Counted from the first letter of the stretch, positions 17,795 to 26,821 are shown. The stretch is 64,000 nucleotides of DNA from an uncultured Rhodobacter sp. (GCA_945952585.1 CAMFII010000001.1:1-64000), one strand, 5' to 3'. Numbers and translations are program-made. The notes: generated from the sequence alone by a model not told the origin.

Positions 17795-18724
17795 ATGTCC
17801 AATGATCGCATCCTTCCCGGCGTGGCCCTCATGCTCGCCTTCTGCGCCATCGCGCCCCTGCTCGATGTCGCATCCAAGCTTGCCGCGCAGACGATCCCCG
17901 TGGGCCAGATCACCGGCGCGCGCTTCGTCATACAGGGCGTGCTGATGTTGCCGGTCGTGCTGCTGATGCGCCTGCCATTCGGGATGTCGCGGCGCGCACT
18001 GGGCCTCACCGTCATCCGGACGGTCTTTCTGATCCTGTCGACCTACAGCTTCGTCGCGGCCATCCAGTTCATGCCGATTGCCGACGCATTGGCCATCGTT
18101 TTCATCGAGCCGTTCATCATCCTGATCCTCGGCCATTTCCTGTTCGGGGACGAGGTTGGTCCACGACGGATCTGGGCGTCCGTCGTGGGCTTCGGCGGCT
18201 CGCTCATGGTTATTCAGCCGTCGCTGGTGGCCTTCGGACCTGTTGCGCTTTTCCCGCTCGGGACGGCGCTGTTCTTCGCGCTCTACATGCTGGTGACGCG
18301 GCAGCTCTCTGGCGAGATGCACCCGGTCGTCATGCAGTTCCAGACCTCCCTGATCGGCAGCCTGATCTGCGTCCCGCTCCTGTGGCTGTTCGACGGCAGC
18401 GGTATCGTCGAGCTTGATCCGGTCATGCCGCAGGGCTGGGCCTGGCTTTGGCTGTTCGGCGTCGGCTTCTGGGCGGCGGTCAGCCACATGTGCATGACCT
18501 ATGCGCTCAAGTTCGCGCCCTCGGCAACGCTGGCGCCGCTGCATTACCTGGAGCTCGTGTCGGCCGTGATCCTGGGCTACCTCGTCTTCGGCGACTTCCC
18601 CAACCTGCTGACATGGACCGGTATCGCGGTGATCGTCGCGTCTGGCCTTTATATCATCCACCGCGAACGGCTCAGCGCGCGCGACCGGCGCGCGGCGGCC
18701 GCCACTGTGGAAGCAGCGCACTGA
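17795..18724 (+). CDS. EamA/DMT family transporter
   Basis: A 309-residue inner-membrane protein with about ten helices arranged as two EamA repeats: the first ends near FLFGDEVGPRRIWAS and the second near LVFGDFPNLLTWTGIAVI, each holding the usual (F)-GD(E/F)-P pattern. Such proteins export amino acids or metabolites; members with similar sequences in Rhodobacterales are annotated only as DMT transporters. The C-terminus is cytoplasmic and charged. Its 3' end overlaps the convergent thiamine pyrophosphokinase gene by 53 bases, an unusually long overlap. Confidence 0.9.
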   Translation: MSNDRILPGVALMLAFCAIAPLLDVASKLAAQTIPVGQITGARFVIQGVLMLPVVLLMRLPFGMSRRALGLTVIRTVFLILSTYSFVAAIQFMPIADALAIVFIEPFIILILGHFLFGDEVGPRRIWASVVGFGGSLMVIQPSLVAFGPVALFPLGTALFFALYMLVTRQLSGEMHPVVMQFQTSLIGSLICVPLLWLFDGSGIVELDPVMPQGWAWLWLFGVGFWAAVSHMCMTYALKFAPSATLAPLHYLELVSAVILGYLVFGDFPNLLTWTGIAVIVASGLYIIHRERLSARDRRAAAATVEAAH

Positions 18725-19367
18725 GCACGCGGTCAAGACGCAGGCGCGGCAGGATCGCCAGCATCCGGTCTGCGTCGAGGTCTAGCGTCACCTCCGGCGC
18801 GCTGACCTCGTTCGACGTGCCGATGATGCCGTGGGGGGCGAAATCCAGCCCGTCGATCGGCCAGCGCAAACCGGTGCTCCGCCCCGTCACCGGCCCGAGC
18901 GGAAAGAGCGAGAAGCGGTCTCCGGGTTCCAGATTGAGCCGCAGCCGCGGCGGGCAGAGGAACACCACGTCCTGCCCGCCAATGACCAGGCAGGTCCGCT
19001 CGGGGTGACGTGCGAGCGTCGAAAAGACCGCCAGCCCGTGATCGACACGCGCCCCGACGAAGCCAAGCGCCAGCACGAAAGGCGACCGGGTCGAGCGCAA
19101 GGCCTTGTCGAAATCGGTCGTTTCCTGTTCCGCGATAGGAAACTGCCGATCGGCGGGAATCGTTTCCCGAGCCGCAACGGAAATCGAATCGAAATCACCG
19201 ATGACGGCTTGCGGCACACGGCCTGCGGACAGGGCACGATCCGCACCTCCGTCTGCCGCAACCAGCACGGGTGCCCGCCTGAGCGCCATTTCCAGCGTCC
19301 GGGCAGCAAATGGCGCCCCTCCGACAAGGGTTATACCATCCGTTGTATCGACAATCAGCGCAGTCAT
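18672..19367 (-). CDS. thiN: Thiamine pyrophosphokinase
   Basis: A 231-residue enzyme converting thiamine and ATP to thiamine pyrophosphate. The family's motifs are seen: VAADGGADRAL, VIGDFDSI and TTDFDKALR, all in the catalytic domain, then the smaller thiamine-binding beta domain (DRFSLFPLG, GLRWPIDG). The last residues (QWRPPRAGRAR) are encoded by the sequence that overlaps the DMT transporter gene on the other strand and look like a non-conserved tail. No TPP riboswitch pattern is recognisable upstream. Confidence 0.9.
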   Translation of the reverse strand: MTALIVDTTDGITLVGGAPFAARTLEMALRRAPVLVAADGGADRALSAGRVPQAVIGDFDSISVAARETIPADRQFPIAEQETTDFDKALRSTRSPFVLALGFVGARVDHGLAVFSTLARHPERTCLVIGGQDVVFLCPPRLRLNLEPGDRFSLFPLGPVTGRSTGLRWPIDGLDFAPHGIIGTSNEVSAPEVTLDLDADRMLAILPRLRLDRVLSALLPQWRPPRAGRAR

Positions 19368-19383
19368 GGGGATACTGTTCTCA

Positions 19384-19416
19384 ATTATGGCAAGACCCCT
19401 GGCTCGGGGCCATAAT
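19384..19416. repeat. Hairpin in the divergent thiN / acidic-protein intergenic region
   Basis: ATTATGG and CCATAAT flank CCCC and GGGG, giving an interrupted stem of 11 bp with a 5-base bulge (CAAGA) and a 6-base loop (TGGCTC). It lies 16 bases upstream of the thiN start and about 90 bases before the divergent gene. It could be an operator dyad or a structure in the thiN leader; neither is shown. Confidence 0.45.
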
Positions 19417-19508
19417 CAGTCCTTCAAATTACCCCGTTCTGTCCATTGAATTGAACAGCGCGGGGTCGATACCGAACCCTGAGGACAAGAGCAGAAAGCG
19501 AGCATCCC

Positions 19509-21584
19509 ATGGTCGGTGCCAGTAAGATCCTGACGGTCTCCTATGGAACCTTCTCCTGCACGCTCGAGGGGTTCGACGACCCGTTCAATACCATGAAGGC
19601 CATCGCGGAGTATTTCCGCGATCTCGCCGCCGACGACCGCTATTTCGGGGCCGAGCCGCCCACGCCGGATGCCGCGATGCTGCACCGGATCGCCGAGCGC
19701 GAGATCCAGCGTCGGGTCGAAGCCAAGGTGGACGATCATGGCGTCGTGTTGCGTGCCTCTGATCTGGCGCCGCAGCCCGTGCCCCAGCCCGCCGCCGCGC
19801 CTTCGCCCCAACCGGCACCGGCCGCGGCTTCGCCCGGCCTGCTGTCCGAGGAAAGCGTCGCGGCCAAGCTTCAGCGAATCCGTTCGGCCGTGGCCCGCGC
19901 TGCCGCTGCCCCGGCCCCGGTGGTCGAGGATGCGGTCTACGCCGAGGACCTGATCGAGGCGCCCAAGCCTGCCCCGGCCTCCGTTGCGCCGGCAGCCGCC
20001 GTCGAGCCGGAATTCGCGGTCGAAACTGAAATCGAACTGCGGGCTATACCCGAGCCTGTCGACGCGATCGTCGAGGTCGCTATCGAACCGGAAGACGGAC
20101 CCGAAGCCCTGGCTGAACTTTCGGTGGAACAAGATCTGCCGGAATACGAACCCGAGGTCGAAGACATCGCCGAGCCGGAGATCGACGAGATCGCCGTCTT
20201 TGCCGACCCCGATCCGGCTGAGGAAGAAGCGCTGATTGCTGCCCTGTCGGAGTCGGTTTCGGCCGAGGTCGAGGACGTCACCTTCGAGGAAGAACCGGCA
20301 ATCGAAGCCGCTGCTCCGGCTGACGAGCAGGACGAACTGGATCAGGACGACCTGACCCTCGACACGCTGTCGGGCATTCTTTCCGAGCTCGACACCGACA
20401 TTGCGGCTGCACCTGCGCATGTTGCCGATCCAATGGACGTGGAAGCGGAAGAAGAAGCCGAACTTGACGTGGCCGAGCCTGCCGAGGAGCTGGAAGCGGA
20501 ATCGCGCTGGCTGACCGCCGTCGAGATGTCTGCCGAGGATGAGGAAGCCAGCTTCGACTCCAAATCTGTCGCCGAGATCGAAGAGATCGGGGACACCCTC
20601 GCGGCAGGAGCCGAAGAGGCAGAGGCCGAAGAGGAGTTTCTGGAAGACCTCGACGAGCCGGCCACAGCCGTTGACGAGATCGCAGCCTCAGCCGATCAGG
20701 ACGAGCCTTCGATCGAAGAAAAGCTGCGTCGTGCCCGGGCCCGCGTCGTGCGCGTCCGCCGTCCCGACGCCGCCGTCGAGACCGAAGCAGCGATTGCCGC
20801 GGAAGAACCCGCGGCCCGCGGCGAGGGCCGGACCATCCTCGAAACCCATAGCAAGGGTGACGAGGATGTGACCCGTCTCCTGCGTCAGACCAATACCGAA
20901 ATCGACGCCCCGGAAAACCGCCGGCGGATGCTGACGCTGTCGCATCTCAAGGCTGCCGTCGCCGCGACGGTTGCCGACCTGCGCTCGGGCGGCAAAGGGA
21001 AGGGCGACAAGCCTGCCGAAGCCGCTGCGGAAAAGGGGCTCGACAGCTATCGCGCCGATCTGGCCAGTGTGGTGCGTCCGCGTCGCCCAACGACGGATCG
21101 CACGCCGACCGAAAGACCCGCTCCGCTGGTGCTGGTTTCGGAACAGCGCATTGATCCGCCGCGCCCGGTGGATGCAGTTGGCACCCGTGTGCTGCCGCGT
21201 CGCGTGACGGCCGGCAACCTTGCCGTCAGCGACGAGGACGAGGATGACGAGGAAGGCACCCTGCCCGACTCCGAGAACATCTTCGCCCAGTCCTCGAGCT
21301 TCGCCGAGTTTGCCGAGCGTCTCGGCGCGACCGAGATCCCTGACCTGCTGGAAGCCGCGGCGGCCTATACCGCTTGCTTCGAAGGCCGCCCGCATTTCTC
21401 GCGTCCACACCTTCTGCGCTATGTCTCGATGCTGCCGGAAGGGAACGAGATCAACCGCGAGGCCGGACTGCGCAGCTTCGGCACGCTTCTCCGTCAGGGC
21501 AAGATCGAGAAGGTGAAGCGCGGCCAGTTCGCCATCACCGACAACTCCTACTACCTTGCCGAGGCGCGCCGCATGGTGCGCTGA
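19509..21584 (+). CDS. Large acidic protein of unknown function, conserved ends with disordered centre
   Basis: A 691-residue protein that I cannot assign to a characterised family. Residues 1 to about 80 form a compact, conserved-looking start (SKILTVSYGTFSCTLEGFDD). Residues about 85-595 are rich in Ala, Glu, Asp and Pro and look disordered, broken by a basic patch at about 403-416 (KLRRARARVVRVRR) and a more helical block at about 448-485 (DVTRLLRQTNTEIDAPENRR). The last 95 residues look folded and may resemble a winged helix (LRSFGTLLRQGKIEKVKRGQ). No signal peptide or membrane helix is seen. Similar proteins are, to my memory, common in Rhodobacteraceae and sometimes mislabelled CheA; no kinase or CheA domain is visible. 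A terminator follows. Confidence 0.85.
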   Translation: MVGASKILTVSYGTFSCTLEGFDDPFNTMKAIAEYFRDLAADDRYFGAEPPTPDAAMLHRIAEREIQRRVEAKVDDHGVVLRASDLAPQPVPQPAAAPSPQPAPAAASPGLLSEESVAAKLQRIRSAVARAAAAPAPVVEDAVYAEDLIEAPKPAPASVAPAAAVEPEFAVETEIELRAIPEPVDAIVEVAIEPEDGPEALAELSVEQDLPEYEPEVEDIAEPEIDEIAVFADPDPAEEEALIAALSESVSAEVEDVTFEEEPAIEAAAPADEQDELDQDDLTLDTLSGILSELDTDIAAAPAHVADPMDVEAEEEAELDVAEPAEELEAESRWLTAVEMSAEDEEASFDSKSVAEIEEIGDTLAAGAEEAEAEEEFLEDLDEPATAVDEIAASADQDEPSIEEKLRRARARVVRVRRPDAAVETEAAIAAEEPAARGEGRTILETHSKGDEDVTRLLRQTNTEIDAPENRRRMLTLSHLKAAVAATVADLRSGGKGKGDKPAEAAAEKGLDSYRADLASVVRPRRPTTDRTPTERPAPLVLVSEQRIDPPRPVDAVGTRVLPRRVTAGNLAVSDEDEDDEEGTLPDSENIFAQSSSFAEFAERLGATEIPDLLEAAAAYTACFEGRPHFSRPHLLRYVSMLPEGNEINREAGLRSFGTLLRQGKIEKVKRGQFAITDNSYYLAEARRMVR

Positions 21585-21610
21585 GCCCCACGCGGCACGG
21601 CGACAGGATC

Positions 21611-21650
21611 AAAGGGGTCAGGCCGAAGGGCCCGGCCCCTTTCCCTTTTC
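21611..21650. terminator. Terminator-like hairpin after the acidic-protein gene
   Basis: AAAGGGG and CCCCTTT form the outer stem, with GGCC/GGCC paired inside around GAAG. On the + strand the stem is followed by CCCTTTTC. It lies 26 bases after the stop of the acidic-protein gene and overlaps the stop codon of the convergent DUF2842 gene, so it may serve both. Confidence 0.65.
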
Positions 21651-21875
21651 GTCGGGTCGTGCCGAATTCGGATCGGGCTGACCGATGCCGCGAAACACCG
21701 CGCGGAACGGCAGGGCCCAGAGAAAACCCAAGCCGATATAGACCGCCAGTTCGACAAGGAAGGCAGGCCGGTCCAGCATGTTCACAAGCGTCACCGCCAC
21801 GACGACGTAAAGCGGCATGCCGATCAGAAGGATCAGCAGCGACAGTCGCCGCCTTGTCTTGTAGCTCAGCGCCAC
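21618..21875 (-). CDS. DUF2842 small membrane protein
   Basis: An 85-residue protein with two membrane helices (about residues 9-31 and 37-58) preceded by the positive stretch SYKTRRR. It resembles DUF2842, an alphaproteobacterial family of unknown function. I chose the GTG at 21875, ten bases after the purA stop and preceded by GAGGG, because it gives the short cytoplasmic N-terminus typical of the family; an ATG at 21926 would lie within purA. The C-terminal tail is charged and low complexity. Cotranscription with purA is likely. Confidence 0.78.
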   Translation of the reverse strand: MALSYKTRRRLSLLILLIGMPLYVVVAVTLVNMLDRPAFLVELAVYIGLGFLWALPFRAVFRGIGQPDPNSARPDEKGKGPGPSA

Positions 21876-21885
21876 GACCGTGCCC

Positions 21886-23184
21886 TCAATCCGCGAAGGG
21901 GTCGGTGACGAGGATGGTATCGTCACGCTCTGGGCTGGTGGACAGAAGCGCGACCGGGCACTGGATCAGTTCCTCGATCCGGCGGACATATTTCACCGCG
22001 GCGCCCGGAAGGTCGTTCCACGAGCGAGCCCCTTGCGTCGATTCAGACCAGCCTTCCATTTCCTCGTAGATCGGCTTGGCCCGGGCCTGCAGCGCCGCCT
22101 GCGTCGGCAGGTAGTCGTAATGGGTGCCGTCCACGTCATAGCCGGTGCAGATGCGGATGGTCTTGAACCCGTCCAGCACGTCGAGCTTGGTCAGCGCGAT
22201 ACCCTTCATTCCGGACAGGGCGCAGGTCTGGCGCACCAGCACCGCGTCGAACCAGCCGCAGCGGCGTTTGCGGCCCGTGACCGTGCCGAATTCATGCCCA
22301 CGCTCACCCAGACGATCGCCGTCGGCATCGAACAGCTCGGTCGGGAAGGGCCCGGCCCCGACGCGGGTGGTATAGGCCTTAACGATGCCGAGCGAGTAAT
22401 CTACCGCGTTCGGGCCAAGGCCCGTGCCGGTCGCCGCCTGCCCCGCGATCACATTCGAAGAGGTCACGAAGGGATAGGTGCCGAAGTCGATGTCCAGAAG
22501 CGACCCCTGTGCGCCTTCGAAAAGGATGCGCTTTCCGGCGCGGCGCAGGTCGTGCAGCACTTTCCAGACCGGTTTGGCATAGGGCAAAAGCTGCGGCGCC
22601 AGCGCACGCAGTTCGGCCAGCAGGCCCTCACGGTCGATGGGGTCAAGGCCAAGGCCCGCCCGCAGCGCGTTGTGGTGGACCAGCGCCCGGTCGACGCGCT
22701 GCTGGAGCGTCTCGTCATCGGCCAGGTCGGCAACACGGATCACGCGGCGCCCGACCTTGTCTTCATAGGTCGGGCCGATGCCACGCCCGGTGGTGCCGAT
22801 CTTGGCGTTCGAGCCCGAGGCCTGCGCCTCGCGCGCCCGGTCAAGCTCGCCGTGGAACGGCATGATAAGCGGGGTATTTTCGGCCACCATCAGGTTCTCG
22901 GGCGAGATATCCACGCCCTGCTCGCGGATCGCGGCGATCTCCTTCAGCAGGTGCCAGGGATCCAGCACCACGCCATTGCCGATGACTGACAGCTTGCCAC
23001 CGCGGACCACGCCCGAGGGGAGCGCGTTCAGCTTGTAGACCTTGCCGCCGATGACCAGCGTATGACCGGCATTGTGGCCGCCCTGAAAGCGCACGATGAC
23101 ATCGGCCCGCTCGCTGAGCCAGTCGACGATCTTGCCCTTTCCCTCGTCACCCCACTGGGCGCCCACGACGACGACATTGGCCAT
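21886..23184 (-). CDS. purA: Adenylosuccinate synthetase
   Basis: A 432-residue enzyme joining IMP and aspartate with GTP, the first step from IMP to AMP. The GTP-binding GDEGKGK at residues 12-18 with catalytic Asp13, the GGHNAGHT segment, [14 protein letters not shown] and [11 protein letters not shown] are all present. Length is normal. Upstream codons open in the same frame are not conserved, and [18 protein letters not shown] is the standard start. It is followed at once by DUF2842 and faces away from nothing directly; the hxlR-type gene upstream is transcribed in the same direction. Confidence 0.97.
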   Translation of the reverse strand: MANVVVVGAQWGDEGKGKIVDWLSERADVIVRFQGGHNAGHTLVIGGKVYKLNALPSGVVRGGKLSVIGNGVVLDPWHLLKEIAAIREQGVDISPENLMVAENTPLIMPFHGELDRAREAQASGSNAKIGTTGRGIGPTYEDKVGRRVIRVADLADDETLQQRVDRALVHHNALRAGLGLDPIDREGLLAELRALAPQLLPYAKPVWKVLHDLRRAGKRILFEGAQGSLLDIDFGTYPFVTSSNVIAGQAATGTGLGPNAVDYSLGIVKAYTTRVGAGPFPTELFDADGDRLGERGHEFGTVTGRKRRCGWFDAVLVRQTCALSGMKGIALTKLDVLDGFKTIRICTGYDVDGTHYDYLPTQAALQARAKPIYEEMEGWSESTQGARSWNDLPGAAVKYVRRIEELIQCPVALLSTSPERDDTILVTDPFAD

Positions 23185-23290
23185 GCTGATCCCCGCTTCA
23201 TTCCAAACCCTGCGTCCTATACCGGCGCCCGCCGGGCAGGGAAACGGAAAAAAGCTGGCCTGCGACCGTTGGCGCGCCCCTTTCCGCCGC

Positions 23291-23638
23291 TCAGTCCCTG
23301 GGGCTCGCCGCCTGCAAGGCCCGTCCGAATTCCGCCATGGCGGCAATCACCGGATACATCGCACCGCCGAGATCGGTCAGCGCGTATTCGGTGGTCGGCG
23401 GGATGGTCGGAAACTGGGTGCGCCGCACCAGTCCCCGCCCCTCGAGCATCTTCAGCCTGTCGGCCAGCATCTTGGGGCTGATGCCGGAGAGAGACCGCAT
23501 GAGGGAGCTGAACCGCTGCGGCCCAGCGAGAAGCTCCCGGAAAATCAGCGTGGTCCATTTGCCACCAAGAACCTCATGCGCTGCCGCCACGGGACAGGCC
23601 GGGTCACAGGTCGCATCGTCCGAGAGGTCTTCAAGCAT
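23291..23638 (-). CDS. HxlR-family transcriptional regulator
   Basis: A 115-residue winged-helix repressor or activator. The pattern [46 protein letters not shown] and [22 protein letters not shown] is that of HxlR (MarR-like) proteins; Cys11 and Cys15 near the N-terminus are placed as in redox- or electrophile-sensing members. It is divergent from the small membrane protein gene at 23748, and an AT-rich dyad lies between. Control of that neighbour and of itself is the natural guess. Confidence 0.9.
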   Translation of the reverse strand: MLEDLSDDATCDPACPVAAAHEVLGGKWTTLIFRELLAGPQRFSSLMRSLSGISPKMLADRLKMLEGRGLVRRTQFPTIPPTTEYALTDLGGAMYPVIAAMAEFGRALQAASPRD

Positions 23639-23661
23639 CGGCCTTAGCCCTATTGGTATAG

Positions 23662-23683
23662 AAAAGGTAACTACTTCACTTTT
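23662..23683. promoter_or_regulatory. AT-rich dyad, candidate operator of the HxlR regulator
   Basis: Half-sites AAAAG-N2-AA-N-T and A-N-TT-N2-CTTTT form a 22-base dyad in which 8 of 11 pairs match. It lies between divergent hxlR-type and membrane protein genes in an AT-rich island. HxlR-family operators often contain TAACTACTT-like cores, which is seen here. Binding is inferred. Confidence 0.45.
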
Positions 23684-23747
23684 TATAGTATTGCTCCGAT
23701 GGTCCGTCCACCGCGAATTCCGCGGGCTTTGCTAGAAAGGACATCCG

Positions 23748-24206
23748 ATGCAGAAACCCCTCCTCTGGATCATCGCCGCCTCGCAGCTTGTGCTGGGCGC
23801 GTTGACGCTTTTCCTTCCCCTCAGCTTTTTCGGCTGGATGGGGCTGACAGTTCCGCCAGCCGATACCGGCTACATGATCGGCCTTCTCGGCGCGCGCTTC
23901 GTGGCCTATGGAATTGGAATGGCGATGCTTGCGCGCCAGGCCGAGCCTTCCCGATTCTGGATGGGAAACATGCTCCTCATCCAGGTGATCGACTTCGCCG
24001 TTGGTGCCACCTATCTGTCGCGCGGTATCGTGGACTTGTCCGTGCTCGCATTCCCGATGACCAATGCCGCGCTGTTCTCGGTGGGACTGGCCTTCATCCT
24101 GTTGTCGCCCCGGCACAACGGTCTGCCTGCCTTAGCCGGACCTCGCCCGGCCTTGCCGGAAGGCAGGGCTTTGGGCTTGCGGGCCGCGCCGCATGAGCCT
24201 AGATAG
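23748..24206 (+). CDS. Small integral membrane protein, function unknown
   Basis: A 152-residue protein with four hydrophobic segments (about 5-30, 42-62, 72-92 and 95-119) and a soluble, Pro/Arg-rich tail after residue 122. I do not recognise a named family with confidence; small four-helix proteins of this kind often appear beside HxlR or TetR regulators. The start MQKPLLWIIA sits 109 bases from the divergent hxlR-type gene. A role in redox, electrophile or solvent stress is inferred only from the neighbour. Confidence 0.75.
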   Translation: MQKPLLWIIAASQLVLGALTLFLPLSFFGWMGLTVPPADTGYMIGLLGARFVAYGIGMAMLARQAEPSRFWMGNMLLIQVIDFAVGATYLSRGIVDLSVLAFPMTNAALFSVGLAFILLSPRHNGLPALAGPRPALPEGRALGLRAAPHEPR

Positions 24207-24235
24207 GCGCGTCATCTGAGCCGAAAGCCGTCTGC

Positions 24236-24607
24236 ATGGAAAACGTCGTTCTCTCGATCCACCTGATCCTCGCGCTCTGCCTTATCGGGGTAGTGCTGCT
24301 GCAGCGGTCCGAGGGCGGCGGTCTGGGCATGGGCTCGACCGGCGGCGTGATGACCGGCCGTGGCGCGGCCACCGCGCTGGCCAAGGTGACATGGGCTCTG
24401 GCGGCCGCCTTCATCGCGACCTCAATCGCGATGACGGTGTTTGCGGCCCGCGATGCTTCGCAGCGTTCGGTGATCGATCAGATCGGAGGAACCGTTCCGG
24501 ATGCGCCCGCGCCGGCCGCACCGGCGGGTCTGCCGCAGGACGGCAAGAGCCTGCTTCCGCCGACCACGGGCACCGCTCCGGCCGGCACCACTGCTCCGAA
24601 CGACTGA
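24236..24607 (+). CDS. secG: SecG, subunit of the SecYEG translocon
   Basis: A 123-residue membrane protein with two helices (about 3-22 and 48-70) joined by the glycine-rich cytoplasmic loop RSEGGGLGMGSTGGVMTGRG, the hallmark of SecG. It assists SecA-driven protein export through SecYE. The C-terminus is a Pro/Ala/Thr-rich tail longer than in E. coli, common in alphaproteobacteria. It is 148 bases upstream of pyrG in the same direction; a hairpin lies between. The gene order secG-pyrG is conserved in many alphaproteobacteria, as I recall. Confidence 0.95.
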   Translation: MENVVLSIHLILALCLIGVVLLQRSEGGGLGMGSTGGVMTGRGAATALAKVTWALAAAFIATSIAMTVFAARDASQRSVIDQIGGTVPDAPAPAAPAGLPQDGKSLLPPTTGTAPAGTTAPND

Positions 24608-24638
24608 CACCAGCCTTAGGCATTACCGCAACATTGCC

Positions 24639-24662
24639 CAACAGCATCTAGAGGTGCTGTTG
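24639..24662. repeat. Hairpin between secG and pyrG
   Basis: CAACAGCA and TGCTGTTG form a perfect 8-bp stem around an 8-base loop (TCTAGAGG), 94 bases before the pyrG start. No T-tract follows, so it is not a standard terminator. It may be a processing or control structure in a joint secG-pyrG transcript. Confidence 0.5.
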
Positions 24663-24755
24663 CGGTTGGTCGGGATTTGCGCTAAGCGTCGACTCCCGTG
24701 ATCCTGCGATTCCATGCACTGGAAACGCCCCATATCTTCAGGCACGGGAGCCCCC

Positions 24756-26399
24756 ATGGCACGTTACGTTTTCATCACCGGCGGTGTGGTTTCCTCGCTT
24801 GGCAAGGGCCTCGCCTCGGCGGCTTTGGGGGCATTGCTTCAGGCGCGTGGCTTTTCCGTTCGGCTGCGCAAGCTCGACCCGTATCTGAACGTCGATCCCG
24901 GAACGATGAGCCCCTTCGAGCATGGCGAGGTCTTCGTCACCGATGACGGCGCCGAAACCGACCTCGACCTTGGGCACTACGAGCGCTTCACTGGCGTCTC
25001 GGCCCGCCAGACGGATTCGATCTCGTCCGGGCGGATCTATTCCAACGTGCTGGAGAAGGAACGCCGCGGTGACTACCTCGGCAAGACGATCCAGGTAATT
25101 CCGCACGTCACCAACGAGATCAAGGACTTCCTCCGCATCGGCGCGGACGAGGTCGACTTCATGCTGTGCGAGATCGGCGGCACGGTGGGTGACATCGAGG
25201 GCCTCCCCTTCTTCGAGGCGATCCGCCAGTTCATCCACGAGCGGCCGCGCGGCCAGTGCATCCTGATGCACCTGACGCTGCTGCCCTACCTGCAGGCGAG
25301 CGGAGAGCTCAAGACCAAGCCCACGCAGCACTCGGTCAAGGAGCTTCAGTCGATCGGCCTCGCCCCGGATGTGCTGGTCTGCCGCTCGGAACATCCGATC
25401 CCCGAGAAGGAACGCGAGAAGATCGCCCTTTTCTGCAACGTCCGGAAAGAGGCTGTCATCGCCGCCTATGACCTGAAGACGATCTACGAGGCCCCCCTCG
25501 CCTATCACCGCGAAGGGCTGGACCAGGCGGTGCTCGATGCCTTCGGCATTTCGCCGGCGCCGCGTCCGAACCTTGCCCGGTGGGAGGACGTGATGGACCG
25601 TCTGACCCATGCCGAGGGCGAGGTGCGCGTGGCCATCGTCGGGAAATACACCCAGCTCGAGGACGCCTACAAATCCATCGCCGAGGCGCTGACTCATGGC
25701 GGCATGGCGAACCGAACCCGGGTCAAAGCCGAGTGGATCAATGCCGAGATCTTCGAGCGCGAAGACCCGGCGCCCTATCTGGAAAACTTCCACGCCATCC
25801 TTGTCCCCGGCGGCTTTGGCGAACGCGGGACCGAAGGCAAGATTCGCGCGGCGCAATACGCGCGCGAACACAAGATTCCTTATCTTGGCATCTGCCTTGG
25901 CATGCAGATGGCGGTGATCGAGGCGGCGCGGAACCTCGCCCAGGTGACAAATGCCGGGTCCGAAGAGTTCGACCACGAAATCGGGGCAAAACGGTTCACG
26001 CCGGTCGTCTACCACCTTAAGGAATGGGTGCAGGGCAACCATGTGGTCCAGCGCAAGGTTGGCGACGACAAGGGCGGCACGATGCGGCTTGGGGCCTACA
26101 CCGCGATCCTGAAAGAAGGGTCGCGCGTCGCCGATGTCTACGGCGCGACCACGATCGAGGAACGCCACCGTCACCGCTACGAGGTGGACATCAAGTATCG
26201 CGACAAGCTGGAAAGCTGCGGGCTGACATTCTCCGGCATGAGCCCGGATGGCCGCCTGCCCGAAATCGTCGAGCATAAGGATCACCCGTGGTTCATCGGC
26301 GTCCAGTTCCACCCGGAACTGAAGTCGAAGCCCTTCGCCCCCCACCCGCTGTTCGCCGGCTTCATCAAGGCGGCGATCGAGGGGGCGCGTCTGGTGTGA
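24756..26399 (+). CDS. pyrG: CTP synthase
   Basis: A 547-residue enzyme converting UTP to CTP using ATP and glutamine. The N-terminal synthase domain starts [19 protein letters not shown] with the P-loop, and the C-terminal class I glutaminase domain has the nucleophile Cys380 in GICLGMQ and the His-Glu pair in VQFHPE. The GGGAG before the ATG sets the start, 14 codons after an alternative in-frame ATG. Length is normal. A long imperfect hairpin begins at its stop codon. Confidence 0.97.
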   Translation: MARYVFITGGVVSSLGKGLASAALGALLQARGFSVRLRKLDPYLNVDPGTMSPFEHGEVFVTDDGAETDLDLGHYERFTGVSARQTDSISSGRIYSNVLEKERRGDYLGKTIQVIPHVTNEIKDFLRIGADEVDFMLCEIGGTVGDIEGLPFFEAIRQFIHERPRGQCILMHLTLLPYLQASGELKTKPTQHSVKELQSIGLAPDVLVCRSEHPIPEKEREKIALFCNVRKEAVIAAYDLKTIYEAPLAYHREGLDQAVLDAFGISPAPRPNLARWEDVMDRLTHAEGEVRVAIVGKYTQLEDAYKSIAEALTHGGMANRTRVKAEWINAEIFEREDPAPYLENFHAILVPGGFGERGTEGKIRAAQYAREHKIPYLGICLGMQMAVIEAARNLAQVTNAGSEEFDHEIGAKRFTPVVYHLKEWVQGNHVVQRKVGDDKGGTMRLGAYTAILKEGSRVADVYGATTIEERHRHRYEVDIKYRDKLESCGLTFSGMSPDGRLPEIVEHKDHPWFIGVQFHPELKSKPFAPHPLFAGFIKAAIEGARLV

Positions 26400-26452
26400 C
26401 GGAAGTCCGCCGATGAGGTGATGGCAGTGACCGCGGCGGATCGACTCACACC
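26393..26452 (+). terminator. Two-part hairpin at the end of pyrG
   Basis: GGTGTGA (including the last codons and stop) pairs with TCACACC, and TCCGCCG pairs with CGGCGGA inside it, giving two 7-bp stems around internal loops and a 21-base apical loop. It is followed by GTGCTCTTGCTTGT. It is likely a structured 3' end or factor-assisted terminator of pyrG rather than a classical one. Confidence 0.45.
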
Positions 26453-26529
26453 GTGCTCTTGCTTGTCAACTTTCCGGCCCAATGCTACCGCTTGACTGCA
26501 GTTGAGGCCCCCTAATGGAGAGAACGAGC

Positions 26530-26766
26530 ATGAAATCTGGAAAATTCGCCATCGCCGCCGCGCTGGCAGCCACCCTGTTCACGACCGCCTGCACCAATGA
26601 CCCGACCATCAACGCCATGTCCGGCGCGCTGGTCGGCGCCGCCGCGGGCAGCGCGGTCGGCAACGGCACGGGCAAGACCGCCGCGATGCTGGTCGGTGCC
26701 GGCCTCGGCGCAGCCGCCGCCGCGAACTCGACCTGCAAGACCGGCCTCAGCGCCGCACAGTGCTGA
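26530..26766 (+). CDS. Small glycine-zipper lipoprotein
   Basis: A 78-residue envelope protein. The signal MKSGKFAIAAALAATLFTTACTN ends in a lipobox (TTAC), so the Cys at about position 21 would be acylated. The remainder, MSGALVGAAAGSAVGN and MLVGAGLGAAAAAN, is a glycine-zipper hairpin like the 2TM glycine-zipper proteins (Osm/YMGG group) that insert in or line the outer membrane. GGAG upstream of the ATG sets the start. A strong terminator follows the gene, so it is monocistronic. Confidence 0.82.
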   Translation: MKSGKFAIAAALAATLFTTACTNDPTINAMSGALVGAAAGSAVGNGTGKTAAMLVGAGLGAAAAANSTCKTGLSAAQC

Positions 26767-26821
26767 GACGGATGCGCGGTGTCCGCCTGAACGGTCACCG
26801 CCACGCAGCCTAGAGATGCAG

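Noticed and set aside
19368-19508. TPP riboswitch upstream of thiN
   Set aside because: I looked for the CTGAGA and ACCTGA-type core motifs in the leader and saw neither.
20700-20760. CheA or chemotaxis kinase domain in the acidic protein
   Set aside because: No H-box, ATPase motifs or CheW-like domain; only acidic and basic low-complexity sequence is seen.
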